Assembly (NCBI RefSeq): GCF_000372465.1
Contig: NZ_AQUZ01000046.1
Span: 1 to 64,000 of the forward strand
Direction of reading: 5' to 3'
DNA length: 64,000 bases
From: Kribbella catacumbae DSM 19601
GTDB taxonomy: Bacteria > Actinomycetota > Actinomycetes > Propionibacteriales > Kribbellaceae
Part shown: positions 9,211 to 17,160 of the stretch, piece by piece
Layout: each line of letters begins with the position of its first letter
Position numbering within the stretch: position 1 is the first letter of the stretch
Made by a program: the position numbers and the translations under genes
The notes under the pieces: generated by a model
The model's database searches: none
Told to the model about the DNA's origin: nothing
Seen by the model: only the letters and a program-made list of their open reading frames with translations

Positions 9211-10496
9211 CAGGAGTTGACCTGCCCCCAACCATCGTTCAGCTTCTTGCCCAGCGCGGCCAGGTCGATCTTGTTCGCCAGGAACTCCTGCAGCGCCGGG
9301 GTGGCGATCTGGTCCTTCCACTTCGGGTAGTTCTCCACGCTCTGGAACGGCGCCTTGGTCAGCTCTTCGCCGCTGGCCAGCGTCTGGGTCCAGCCGTTCT
9401 TGCCGCCGGTCTCCTTCGCGATCACGTCCCGGGCCGCCTTCGTGGTCGGGATCAGCCAGTCACCCTGACCGACCGCGGCCAGGTTGTCGGCCTTCATGAA
9501 GTAGTCGATGAACTGCGCGGCCTGCTTGATGTGCTTGCCCTCGGCCGGTACCGACAGCGTCTGCGGGTTCGCGGCCTGCTTCTCCGAGGTACCCTTCAGC
9601 GGCGGCAGCACCTCCCACTGGAAGCCCTTCGGCGCCTGCTCGACGATCTGCTGCGCGGCATAGTTGCCGCCGACAATCATCGCGTACTTGCCGCCGAAGA
9701 AGCCCGGCAGGACGTCGGAACCGCTCTGGGTCAGCGACGTCGGGTCGATCGACTTGTCGGTGTAGGCCATCGAGTGGATCCGCTTCGGCACCTCGAGCTC
9801 GGCATCGCCGATCTTCGCCTTGGCGTCCCGGCCGGTGCCCTCGAAGAAGGCGCCGTCGAAGTTCATCCCGAGGTTCAGCACGGTCGCGGTCGGGCTCTTC
9901 AGTCCCCAGCCGAGCCCGTACTTGCCACCGGCGGTGAGCTTCTTCGCGTTCGCCTGCAGGTCGTCCCAGCTGAGAGAGTCGCCCGTGGTCGCGACGCCGG
10001 CCTGCTTGAGCAGAGCGGTGTTGCCGAACACGACGTACGACTGGAGCAGGGTCGGCGCGGCGAACACCTTGCCGTCCTTGGAGACCGTCTCCCAGACGCC
10101 CGGCGAGACGGCGTCCTTCGTCTCCTGACTCAGGTACTGCGACAGGTCGGCGAGGTACCCCTGGTTCGCGAAGCCGGTGATGTCGGCGGACTCGTCCTGG
10201 ATCACGTCCGGCGCCGTACCACCCTGGAACTGGGTGACGAGCTGGTCGTGCACGGAGTCCCAGCTGCCCTGCACGTACTCGACCTGGATGTTCGGATTGG
10301 CCGCGTTCCAGTCCGCGACGATCTTCTTGGTCGCGGCGACGGTCGTCTTCTGGAAGGCGAGACTCTGGAACTTCAGCGTCACCTTCTCGGTCGACCCCGA
10401 ATCACCGGAGCCGGACTTGTCGTCGCCGCTGCCACAGGCCGCAAGTGTCACCAAGGCGCTTGCCGCCAGCAACGCAATGATCGGTTTCCTCAACAT
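9210..10496 (-). CDS. Extracellular sugar-type solute-binding lipoprotein (ABC importer)
   Basis: The 428-residue protein begins MLRKPIIALLAASALVTLAACGSGDD, a lipoprotein signal with lipobox LAAC, and then a Ser/Gly/Asp linker. The body is of the family 1 solute-binding type (MalE/UgpB-like): VTLKFQSLAFQKTTVAATKKIVADWNAANPNIQVEYVQGSWDS and GTAPDVIQDESADI. It would be anchored outside the membrane and deliver substrate to the two permeases encoded upstream. It is 21 nt from the permease gene, with a GAGGAGA site before the ATG. No ATPase gene lies in the cluster; actinobacteria commonly share one MsiK-type ATPase among such importers. Confidence 0.92.
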   Translation of the reverse strand: MLRKPIIALLAASALVTLAACGSGDDKSGSGDSGSTEKVTLKFQSLAFQKTTVAATKKIVADWNAANPNIQVEYVQGSWDSVHDQLVTQFQGGTAPDVIQDESADITGFANQGYLADLSQYLSQETKDAVSPGVWETVSKDGKVFAAPTLLQSYVVFGNTALLKQAGVATTGDSLSWDDLQANAKKLTAGGKYGLGWGLKSPTATVLNLGMNFDGAFFEGTGRDAKAKIGDAELEVPKRIHSMAYTDKSIDPTSLTQSGSDVLPGFFGGKYAMIVGGNYAAQQIVEQAPKGFQWEVLPPLKGTSEKQAANPQTLSVPAEGKHIKQAAQFIDYFMKADNLAAVGQGDWLIPTTKAARDVIAKETGGKNGWTQTLASGEELTKAPFQSVENYPKWKDQIATPALQEFLANKIDLAALGKKLNDGWGQVNS

Positions 10497-10517
10497 CTTC
10501 TCTCCTCAGGGGGATTT

Positions 10518-11351
10518 CTAACCTTTGACTGCGCCGGACAGCAGGCCGGAAGTCAGCCGGCGTTGCAGGAAGGCGAAGAACACCAGGCTTGGCACGGTGG
10601 CCAGGACGGACGCGGCCGCGAGTGGCCCGAACTGGACCTGACCCTCGGCACCGACGAAGCGGGCCAGGACCAGCGGCAGCGTCTTCAGTTCCGGGTCCTG
10701 CAACAGGACCAGGGCGAAGAAGAACTCGTTCCACGCCGAGATGAAGGTGAACATCGCGGTCGCGATCAGCCCCGGCCGCAGCAACGGCATCACGATCGAC
10801 ACGATGGTACGGAGCCGGCTCGCGCCGTCCACCGACGCGGCCTCCTCCAGCTCGCGCGGCACGGCGGCGACGTACCCCTGCAGCATCCACAGGGCGAACG
10901 GCATCGACCAGACCATGTAGACGATCACCACGCCCGGGATCGTGTTGGTCAGATGCAGAGGCCGCAGGATCATGAACAGCGGGATCACGATCAGGATCAC
11001 CGGGAACACCTGGCTGACCAGGATCCAGCCGTTCGTGAGCGGCCGGAGCCGGCTCCGGAAACGCGCCAGCGCGTAGGCCACCGGCAGCGAGACGACCAGC
11101 ACCAGCACCGTCGACGCCACGGAGATCTGCAGGCTGTTCCACATCGAGCGGACCAGGCCCTGCTCCTCCAGCGCATCGGTGAAGTTCGACAGGTTCGGGT
11201 GCTTGGGCAGGATCGACGGCGTGATGCTGGCGAACTCCTGCGGCGACTTCAGCGAGCTGGAGATCAGCCAGAGCAACGGGAAACCGAGGAAGATCAGATA
11301 GCAGATCACGGCCACGTACTGCGCTGCGCGGGCTGCGGGACGCGTTCTCAT
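10518..11351 (-). CDS. Sugar ABC transporter permease, MalG type
   Basis: The 277-residue protein is strongly hydrophobic with about six membrane segments (first at residues ~10-30, YVAVICYLIFLGFPLLWLISS). It contains the EAA loop EEAASVDGASRLRTIVSIVMPLLRPG, which contacts the ATPase, and ends RRLTSGLLSGAVKG, as MalG-type permeases do. The ATG at 11351 overlaps the previous permease stop by 4 nt. It is the second half of the heterodimeric channel of the importer. Confidence 0.93.
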   Translation of the reverse strand: MRTRPAARAAQYVAVICYLIFLGFPLLWLISSSLKSPQEFASITPSILPKHPNLSNFTDALEEQGLVRSMWNSLQISVASTVLVLVVSLPVAYALARFRSRLRPLTNGWILVSQVFPVILIVIPLFMILRPLHLTNTIPGVVIVYMVWSMPFALWMLQGYVAAVPRELEEAASVDGASRLRTIVSIVMPLLRPGLIATAMFTFISAWNEFFFALVLLQDPELKTLPLVLARFVGAEGQVQFGPLAAASVLATVPSLVFFAFLQRRLTSGLLSGAVKG

Positions 11352-12271
11352 GCTTCGCTCCTCAGCCGGTTCCTGAGATAGAACCCGAGGAACACGATGA
11401 TGATCACGACCATCACGTCACCCATCGCGGCCGCCATCCCGAAGTTCCCGTACCGGAACGCCTCGTTGTAGGCGAACAGCATCGGCAACATCGTCTTGCC
11501 GCCCGGGCCGCCCGCGGTGAGCACGTAGACCAGGCCGAACGAGTTGAAGTTCCAGATCATGTCCAGGCTGGTGATCGCGACGATCACCGTCTTGAGCTGC
11601 GGCAGGGTGATGTTCCAGAACTGCGACCAGGCGCTCGCTCCGTCGACCGCGGCAGCCTCGTACAGGGATCGGTCGATGCTCTGCAGACCGGCCAGCAAGG
11701 TGACGGTCGTCATCGGCATGCCGACCCAGATCCCGACCACGATCACCGCCGGCAGCGCAGTACTGAAGTCGCCGAGGAAGTTGATCGGGTGGTCGGTCAG
11801 GTGCAGGTTCTGCAGGATCTCGTTGACCGGGCCGTTGGTCGGGTGCAGCAGCAGCCGCCACATGATCGCGACGACGACCGGCGGCATCGCCCAAGGGATC
11901 AGCGCCAGCGTGCGCGCGACGCCGCGGAACCGGAGGTTGGTGTTCAGCAGCAGTGCGAGTCCGAGCGCTGCGACGAACTGCAGGATCGTCACCGCCAGCG
12001 TCCAGATCAGGCCGATCTTGAACGAGCTCCAGAACAGGTCGTTGTGCAGCAGCTTGCCGAAGTTGCCGAAGCCGATGAAGTTCGTGTCGACGTTGAGGCC
12101 CGCGCGAGCGTCGGTGAATCCGAGCGCGATCCCGCGAATGAGCGGGTAGACGCTCAGCAGGAGAACGGGCAGCAACGCGGGCAGGAACAGAAAGATCGCC
12201 TCTCTGTTCTGCTTCGGCCGGCCTCTCTTGGGCGCCTGCTTCGGAGCCACGGTCCTGGTCGCGGCGCTCAT
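11348..12271 (-). CDS. Sugar ABC transporter permease, MalF type
   Basis: The 307-residue membrane protein has a basic N-terminus (PKQAPKRGRPKQNREA), a first membrane segment FLFLPALLPVLLLSVYPLIRGIALGFTD, and the EAA loop EAAAVDGASAWSQFWNITLPQLK. This is the pattern of MalF/UgpA-type permeases. It starts with the ATG at 12271, overlapping the LacI stop by 4 nt, so regulator and transporter are co-transcribed. It pairs with the MalG-type permease downstream. Confidence 0.93.
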   Translation of the reverse strand: MSAATRTVAPKQAPKRGRPKQNREAIFLFLPALLPVLLLSVYPLIRGIALGFTDARAGLNVDTNFIGFGNFGKLLHNDLFWSSFKIGLIWTLAVTILQFVAALGLALLLNTNLRFRGVARTLALIPWAMPPVVVAIMWRLLLHPTNGPVNEILQNLHLTDHPINFLGDFSTALPAVIVVGIWVGMPMTTVTLLAGLQSIDRSLYEAAAVDGASAWSQFWNITLPQLKTVIVAITSLDMIWNFNSFGLVYVLTAGGPGGKTMLPMLFAYNEAFRYGNFGMAAAMGDVMVVIIIVFLGFYLRNRLRSEA

Positions 12272-13359
12272 GGCGTGGACTTCCGCACACTCAGCGTCGG
12301 CTGGACGACGATCCGCCGGGGCGTCCGGGTGTCGTCCTCGATCCTTGCCAGCAGCAACTCAGCTGCCCGGCGACCACGCTCGGCCGACCCGAGGTTGACA
12401 CTTGTCAACGGCGGGAACGACTGCTCGGCCAGCTCACTGTCGTCCATCCCGATCACCGCGACATCTCCCGGTACTGCGAGGTCGCGCGCGGCCAGCTCAT
12501 GCATGATGCCCACGGCAAGCAAATCGTTGGCCGCGATCACCGCATCGAGCTGCTCAGCGACGCCAGCCCGCCCGCTCGCCTCCCGGGCGACTCCCGTCGT
12601 CCCACTCGCCTCGCCGGTGACGCCCGTCTTCCCGCTCGGCTCGCCGGCGCTGTCGAGCCCCGCGAACAGTTCGACCCCCGCCTCGCGACCCGCCGCGAAG
12701 GTGAAGTCGACCGCCTCGACCTCGGCGACCGGGCTCAGGCCGTTCGCCTTCATCGCATCGGCGAATCCCTTCGCCCGCGCCGTACCGGGAACAGTGTCGA
12801 CCGGGCCGTTCACAAAGGCGATCCGCCGACGGCCCTTGGCCAGCAGGTGTTCGACCGCGAGCAGCATGCCCTTCGGCGAGTTGGCACGGATCGTGTCCAC
12901 ACCCGCACTGGCCGGCACGTTACCGGCGACAACCACCGGTACGTCGCACTCGCGAATCGACTTGATCAGGTCGTCATCGACGCGCAGCGGGCTGATCACC
13001 AGCCCGTCGGCGTACCCGCGAGCCATCCCCCGCACCAACGCGACCTCGTCGACGACATCGGGCCCGGTGGTGGTGACCACCAGCCGGTACCCCGCGGCGG
13101 AGACCACTTCCTCGACCGCGCGCATCATCGTCACGTAGACCGGGTTACCGACGTCGGCCACGGCCAGGGTCAGCTGGTAGGTCCGCCCGACCTTGAGCGA
13201 CCGGGCCCGGGAATCGGGCACATACCCGAGCTCCTGGACGGCGCGCTGCACCCGCTCGACCATCTCCTCGGTCGCGGCCAGCCCGTTCAGCACCCGCGAC
13301 ACCGAAGCCACCGAAACTCCGGCGGCCCGCGCCACTCCCGCGATCGTCGGCCGGCTCAC
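12268..13359 (-). CDS. LacI-family transcriptional regulator with an internal 30-bp repeat expansion
   Basis: The 363-residue regulator has an N-terminal helix-turn-helix and hinge (MSRPTIAGVARAAGVSVASVSRVLNG) followed by a periplasmic-binding-like effector domain (LTLAVADVGNPVYVTMMRAVEE, VAVIGMDDSELAEQ). GTG at 13359 follows an AGGAGG site at ideal spacing. An oddity sits at residues ~238-268. Three imperfect 10-residue units (GEPSGKTGVT, GEASGTTGVA, REASGRAGVA) are encoded by three 30-bp repeats at 12557-12646. They interrupt the effector domain just before DAVIAANDLLAVG. The protein is probably autoregulatory through the operators directly upstream and controls the importer and hydrolase genes it leads. 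Confidence 0.9.
   Translation of the reverse strand: MSRPTIAGVARAAGVSVASVSRVLNGLAATEEMVERVQRAVQELGYVPDSRARSLKVGRTYQLTLAVADVGNPVYVTMMRAVEEVVSAAGYRLVVTTTGPDVVDEVALVRGMARGYADGLVISPLRVDDDLIKSIRECDVPVVVAGNVPASAGVDTIRANSPKGMLLAVEHLLAKGRRRIAFVNGPVDTVPGTARAKGFADAMKANGLSPVAEVEAVDFTFAAGREAGVELFAGLDSAGEPSGKTGVTGEASGTTGVAREASGRAGVAEQLDAVIAANDLLAVGIMHELAARDLAVPGDVAVIGMDDSELAEQSFPPLTSVNLGSAERGRRAAELLLARIEDDTRTPRRIVVQPTLSVRKSTP
12557..12646. repeat. Three 30-bp tandem repeats inside the LacI-type gene
   Basis: Units 12557-12586, 12587-12616 and 12617-12646 share GYGACKCCxG..CCC.CTCG.CTC.CCGG. Each is exactly 30 bp, so the reading frame is kept and each unit adds ten residues rich in Gly, Ser, Thr and Ala to the regulator. 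Confidence 0.75.
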
Positions 13360-13368
13360 GCAGCCTCC

Positions 13369-13394
13369 TGTAATCGTTCTTGTAATCGTTTACA
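13369..13394. promoter_or_regulatory. Double LacI-type operator upstream of the regulator gene
   Basis: Positions 13381-13394 read TGTAATCGTTTACA, which fits the symmetric LacI/GalR-family pattern TGTAA-N-CG-N-TTACA. A second TGTAATCGTT begins at 13369, exactly 12 bp away, with only its left half conserved. Both lie just upstream of the regulator's ribosome site (within 35 nt of the start). Binding there would block the promoter of the whole importer-hydrolase operon. Confidence 0.75.
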
Positions 13395-13596
13395 GCCCAG
13401 ACTGTAAGACCCCTCACCAGCCCCCGTCAATACCGGACCACCCCGTCACATGGTCTGTACACCGAGCAACAACTCAGCCAGCGGACAGGCCCGGAATCGA
13501 GGCGATCGCCCTACCCCTCGCACCGCGTGAAGAATTGTTGCCACAGAGCGACCAAAACCCTTCACCCTCCGACCCCAGACCTGGCCCGGACCTGGC

Positions 13597-13700
13597 GAGC
13601 CCACCACTGGTGGGCTCGGACAGCAAGCGGCGACCTTGAACAGGAAATACCTTGTTCAAGGTCGCCTCTAGGGGTTCACGCCCACCAGTGGTGGGCTCGC
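13597..13700. terminator. Cluster of three palindromes between the lacI promoter and the channel gene
   Basis: The 337-nt gap 13395-13731 holds no gene but three strong hairpins. The first is 13597-13617 (GAGCCCACCA-C-TGGTGGGCTC). The second has arms 13629-13642 and 13653-13666 (GGCGACCTTGAACA paired with its complement, 10-nt loop). The third is 13680-13696 (GCCCACCA-G-TGGTGGGC). The outer two are the same palindrome with the central base changed. The set lies downstream of the minus-strand channel gene, so termination there is likely. Positions 13395-13596 show nothing else recognisable. Confidence 0.7.
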
Positions 13701-13731
13701 ACTCGGCCGGCGAGGGGCGGTGGGCCGGGGG

Positions 13732-14802
13732 TTACTCGTCCTGGTCGTCGGCGCCTGGGCGTTCGGCCCAGGGGGTTTCCTTGGCCGGGCGGACGACGAT
13801 GAGTTTGTCGCCGGCCGCAAGCACCGAGACCGACGAGTCGTAGTACCGGTGGACCTTGCCGTCGCGGACGACGGAGACCACCCGGTCGGGCACTGAGGAC
13901 GGGGCCTTGCCGACCTCGCGGCCGAGTACGGGGCGCTCAGCAACCTCGAGGCCTTCGCCGTAGGTCAGCAGGTCTTCCATCACCTCGCCCAGGTTCGGGC
14001 TGACGGCGGACAGGCCTAGCAGCCGGCCTACCGCTTCGGATGAGGTGACCACCGCGTCCGCGCCGCTCTGCCGCAGCAGCGGGACGTTGTCCTCCTCGCG
14101 GACCGCGACGACGATGTGGGCGTTCGGGTTGAGCTGGCGGACCGCGAGCGTGACGAGTACCGCCGAGTCGTCGCGGTCGGTGGTGACGATCACCTCGCGG
14201 GCGGTCATCACCTCCGCGCGGCGCAGTACGGTCCGGTTCGTCGCGTCGCCGTGGAAGGCGGCCATCTGATCGTTGCCCGCGTCACCGATCGCCTGCGCGC
14301 GCGGGTCGATCACGACGATGTCCTCGCGCTTGACCCCGTTGCTCAGCAGGGTTTGTACCGCCGCGCGGCCCTTGGTTCCGTAGCCGACGACAACCACATG
14401 GTCCTTCATGCGCTTCCTCCATCGCGTGTCGCGCATGACGCGGCGACCTTCGTTCGCCAGGACTTCCAGAGTCGTACCGACCAGCACCACCAGGAAGGAG
14501 ATCCGCAGCGGCGTGACGACGAAGGCGTTCACCAGCCGGGCCGTCGGCGTCACCGGAGTGATGTCGCCGTACCCGGTCGTGGTGAGCGTGACGGTCGCGT
14601 AATAGATGCTGTCGATCAATCCGACGTGACCGTCATAGGTGTCCTTGTAGCCGTCGCGATCGACGACCACGATCATCACCATCAACGTCAGCAGGCCCAG
14701 CGCGATCAGTAGCCGCCGGGACAACTCCACCACCGGCGAGCGAGTGCTCGCGGGCAGGTTGACGAGAAGGCCGTGCGGGTTACGACCGGGCAGGGATGGC
14801 AC
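13732..14802 (-). CDS. Two-helix potassium channel with cytoplasmic RCK (TrkA-N/TrkA-C) domains
   Basis: About 356 residues. Two membrane helices flank a pore loop with the K+ selectivity filter TLTTTGYGD. Then comes the Rossmann-type TrkA-N domain (DHVVVVGYGTKGRAAVQTLL, VVIDPRAQAI, AAFHGDATNRTVLRRA) and a TrkA-C-like end (DRVVSVVRDGKVHRYY, LAAGDKLIVVRPAKE). It is of the MthK/Kch type, conducting K+ under nucleotide or Ca2+ control. The start is uncertain: GTG 14802 and ATG 14841 are both in frame, and both overlap the end of the upstream ACT-GNAT gene; neither has a convincing ribosome site. The protein tail is acidic (DDQDE). Confidence 0.85.
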   Translation of the reverse strand: MPSLPGRNPHGLLVNLPASTRSPVVELSRRLLIALGLLTLMVMIVVVDRDGYKDTYDGHVGLIDSIYYATVTLTTTGYGDITPVTPTARLVNAFVVTPLRISFLVVLVGTTLEVLANEGRRVMRDTRWRKRMKDHVVVVGYGTKGRAAVQTLLSNGVKREDIVVIDPRAQAIGDAGNDQMAAFHGDATNRTVLRRAEVMTAREVIVTTDRDDSAVLVTLAVRQLNPNAHIVVAVREEDNVPLLRQSGADAVVTSSEAVGRLLGLSAVSPNLGEVMEDLLTYGEGLEVAERPVLGREVGKAPSSVPDRVVSVVRDGKVHRYYDSSVSVLAAGDKLIVVRPAKETPWAERPGADDQDE

Positions 14803-15766
14803 GCGTCTGACGATAGGGCACCGACGGCCGATCCACCGCATGCGACAGGCTCTGGTCGGACAGTGCGACCGTCACCATCAGGTGCCCGCTGTCCTGCACG
14901 ACCCTGGTCCGCATCCGCAGGCCCTCGACGGTCCGCAGCATCGCGACGTTCTCCGGCTGCACCATGCAGACCACACGATCGGCACCGAGCTCCCGAGCTT
15001 CCTGGATCACCCGACGCAGCAACTGCGTGCCCAGACCGTGCCGCTGCCAGCCGTCCTCGACCAGTACTGCGATCTCCATCGCAGAGCCACTCAACTCGTC
15101 CCAGGGAGCCGCAGTAGCCATCCCGACAACGGCCCCATCGGCTGCGGCGACGATGGAGACACCACCGGCAGGTGCGGACAGGTGACGCGCAGTACGAGCG
15201 GTGAGCTTCGGCATGGGGACGTGGTAGCGCCTCGTGCGGCTCTCATACGAGCACCGGTCATGCATGGCGACTACTGCGTCCGCATCCTCGACAGAGGCCT
15301 TGCGCAACTCCGGTACTGCGCTGCCAGGCCGAGGCGGCTCCTGGACCGGGCCGGCCTCCCGCTCGGCCAGCCGGCCGGCGATCTCGACCAGTACGTCGGC
15401 ACGCGCCCACTCGGCCGGCGTGTACTCGTCGAATCCCTGCAGACTCTCCAGCTCCTCGTCCACCGACAGCGGGTCGTCGATGAGCCGCAGTACCGCGCGC
15501 AGGTAGCGGGTCGGGGCGTCGTGGAGGACGTCGGCCTGACACGGGCGGACCGTAGTACGGGTGCAGCCGGCTTCGGCGACCAGGGCGGTGAGGCCCTCGG
15601 CGGTCCAGCCGATGCCGGTGGAGACCACGAGTTCGTCGACCGCTCCGGACTCGGCGGTGAAGACCTCCAGGCTCAGAATGTTGATCTCGTCCGCACCACA
15701 GCGTGCAGCGAGCTCGGCCAGCGCACCTGGCCGGTCGGCGAGTTCAGTCCTGATCTTCCAGAGCAT
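14780..15766 (-). CDS. ACT-domain/GNAT acetyltransferase fusion
   Basis: The 328-residue protein has an N-terminal ACT-like module (MLWKIRTELADRPGALAELAARCGADEINILSLEVF, residues 1-75). A GNAT acetyltransferase fold follows from residue ~155, with VEDGWQRHGLGTQLLRRVIQEARELGADRVVCMV supplying the acetyl-CoA loop (Q/RxxGxG/A form). ACT domains sense amino acids, so the fusion suggests amino-acid-regulated acetylation of a protein or small molecule, an architecture seen in actinobacterial lysine acetyltransferases. ATG 15766 follows GGGAGG at 8-nt spacing. It overlaps the channel gene downstream. Confidence 0.82.
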   Translation of the reverse strand: MLWKIRTELADRPGALAELAARCGADEINILSLEVFTAESGAVDELVVSTGIGWTAEGLTALVAEAGCTRTTVRPCQADVLHDAPTRYLRAVLRLIDDPLSVDEELESLQGFDEYTPAEWARADVLVEIAGRLAEREAGPVQEPPRPGSAVPELRKASVEDADAVVAMHDRCSYESRTRRYHVPMPKLTARTARHLSAPAGGVSIVAAADGAVVGMATAAPWDELSGSAMEIAVLVEDGWQRHGLGTQLLRRVIQEARELGADRVVCMVQPENVAMLRTVEGLRMRTRVVQDSGHLMVTVALSDQSLSHAVDRPSVPYRQTRAIPARS

Positions 15767-15849
15767 GGTGACGCCCTCCCCTCGTGGAAACGTCCTTCCA
15801 CTGTGCGTGGGAGGTGTTGCCGGTCGGGGTCCTCCGTGTTACACGGACG

Positions 15850-16248
15850 TCAAGCCTTGCGGCGCCGCCTCACGTTGGGGAGACGGTCGGTCAGCCTCGG
15901 CTTGCTCGCCGCGAGCGCGAGCGCGTTCTCCCGGCGATCCAGGTCGGCGTGCCGGAGCAGCTCGGGATAGGTCGCCTGCGGCACCGGCGGATAGGTCGTG
16001 ACGATCGCGTCGCCGCTGAAGACGAAGAACACGGCCTGCCCGTCCTTGATCACCTTGAGCAGTGACCCATCTCGCACGGTCAGCGCGTGCTCGATCGCCT
16101 TCTTCCGGGCATTCCGCTTCGCCAGCGCCGCCTGCAGGGCCTGCTGCGCCGGTTCCCGCCCATGCTTGACCGCCTCGAACGCCATCGGCCCGTACCGCAC
16201 GCCGTACTTGACCACGTTCTTGGCCAACCGCCCTCTTCCACCCGCCAT
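15850..16248 (-). CDS. Conserved hypothetical basic protein
   Basis: The 132-residue protein has a basic, glycine-rich start (MAGGRGRLAKNVVKYGVRYGP), a helical middle with many Ala, Lys and Arg (QQALQAALAKRNARKKAIEHAL), and a central beta-type stretch (DGSLLKVIKDGQAVFFVFSGDAIVTTYPP). It ends in RRRRKA. No membrane helix or signal is present. I do not recognise a named family. ATG 16248 is chosen because the open frame further upstream runs antisense through the divergent gene. It is divergent to the 16315 gene with 66 nt between them. Confidence 0.7.
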   Translation of the reverse strand: MAGGRGRLAKNVVKYGVRYGPMAFEAVKHGREPAQQALQAALAKRNARKKAIEHALTVRDGSLLKVIKDGQAVFFVFSGDAIVTTYPPVPQATYPELLRHADLDRRENALALAASKPRLTDRLPNVRRRRKA

Positions 16249-16314
16249 ACTTCGACTGTACTGACTCCGCCGGGTCGAAATGCGGAGTTGGGGCCGGTCA
16301 GGCACGATGGGCGG

Positions 16315-16920
16315 GTGACCGTTCCTACGCCGCGCCGGCCGATTCTGCCGGGTGCCAAGTTGTTCGAGTCGCTGCCTGGCGCGCACGACCCGGCCGCGGT
16401 GGCTGAGGTCGCGCACCGGACCGCGGAGCTGCTGGTCCGCGGCGCGCGCTCGACCGAGGACGCGGACGTGATCGCCCGGGTGGTGAAACTCGCCGACGAC
16501 TACGGTCTCGACGAGCTCGCCGACCTGTGGTCCGACGCGCCCGCGGACTCGCTGCCCGGCACGCTGTGGCGGCTCTATCTGCTGCGCTCGTGGGTGCACA
16601 GCAACTCCGAAGAGGTCTCCCGCGAGTACTCGAGCGGCCGCAAGTACGCCGAGGTGCACGCGGTGGTGGCCGGCGTCGCCGATCCGCCCGGCCCGACCGA
16701 GGTGCGGGACATGGTCGACGCCGTACTGCGTGGCGTCGCGACCGGTGATTTCGCGACCACCCTGGACCGCGCGGCGGCCTTTGCGCGGATCGTCGCGACC
16801 GGCCGGGCGCACCTGGCCGAGGACACCCACGACCAGGTCCGGTCGGCGTCCCGACTGGTCGAGATGGCCGACCAGTTACAGACCGCGGCGCGGACCGAAC
16901 GCGCCGGTCAACTCTGGTAG
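16315..16920 (+). CDS. Conserved hypothetical helical protein
   Basis: The 201-residue protein begins at GTG 16315 (VTVPTPRRPILPGAKLFESLPGAHDPAAVAEVAHRTAELLVRG). It is predicted to be almost entirely helical and acidic, with WRLYLLRSWVHSNSEEVSREYSSGRKYAEVHAVVAGV in the middle and a C-terminal helix ADQLQTAARTERAGQLW. No signal or membrane segment is present. It resembles conserved actinobacterial proteins of unknown role; I cannot assign a function. The long upstream open extension overlaps the divergent gene and is not used. Confidence 0.72.
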   Translation: MTVPTPRRPILPGAKLFESLPGAHDPAAVAEVAHRTAELLVRGARSTEDADVIARVVKLADDYGLDELADLWSDAPADSLPGTLWRLYLLRSWVHSNSEEVSREYSSGRKYAEVHAVVAGVADPPGPTEVRDMVDAVLRGVATGDFATTLDRAAAFARIVATGRAHLAEDTHDQVRSASRLVEMADQLQTAARTERAGQLW

Positions 16921-16997
16921 TTGGCTGTCAGTTCTGCTGCGGTCCTTGCGTCCTTGCAGACTTGGTGGTAACGGCAACCGAAGCGTGAGAAGTCAAC

Positions 16998-17027
16998 AGG
17001 ACAAGGGGTTTGGTCACCCGTTACACT
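16998..17027 (+). promoter_or_regulatory. Candidate promoter for the structured RNA
   Basis: A -35-like AGGACA (16998-17003) and a -10-like TACACT (17022-17027) are separated by 18 nt. The first strong stem of the predicted RNA starts at 17034, seven bases after the -10 element. The site lies between two convergent genes, where a promoter for an mRNA is not needed. Confidence 0.5.
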
Positions 17028-17033
17028 GTCAGA

Positions 17034-17130
17034 GGTGTCGGGCCGCGGTAGCCCCGGGTCCCAAATATAGCCGCTTCGAGCGGCCACGCGCCGTGAGGCG
17101 CTTCCCGGTCCGGCACCAACAATCCTCTTT
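17034..17130 (+). ncRNA. Candidate structured small RNA
   Basis: The RNA can fold into a three-way arrangement. An outer stem pairs GGTGTCGGGCCG (17034-17045) with CGGTCCGGCACC (17106-17117), twelve pairs including two G-U. Inside are GCCGCT-TCG-AGCGGC (17070-17084) and GCGCC-GTGA-GGCGC (17088-17101), the latter with a GNRA tetraloop. A pyrimidine-rich tract (ATCCTCTTTTGCTCCT) follows. The locus is in the 339-nt gap between convergent genes and has a plausible promoter. It does not match tmRNA, SRP RNA, 6S or RNase P motifs I know. The 3' end is uncertain. Confidence 0.5.
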
Positions 17131-17160
17131 TGCTCCTAGCGAGGGCTGACCCCGGCGGCC

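Noticed and set aside
9201-11381. 726-codon plus-strand open frame opposite the importer genes
   Set aside because: It lies antisense to the binding lipoprotein and permease with convincing motifs; no domain is visible in it.
17028-17130. c-di-AMP (ydaO) riboswitch, SRP RNA or tmRNA
   Set aside because: The conserved cores of these RNAs are absent, and the RNA does not precede a gene on its strand.
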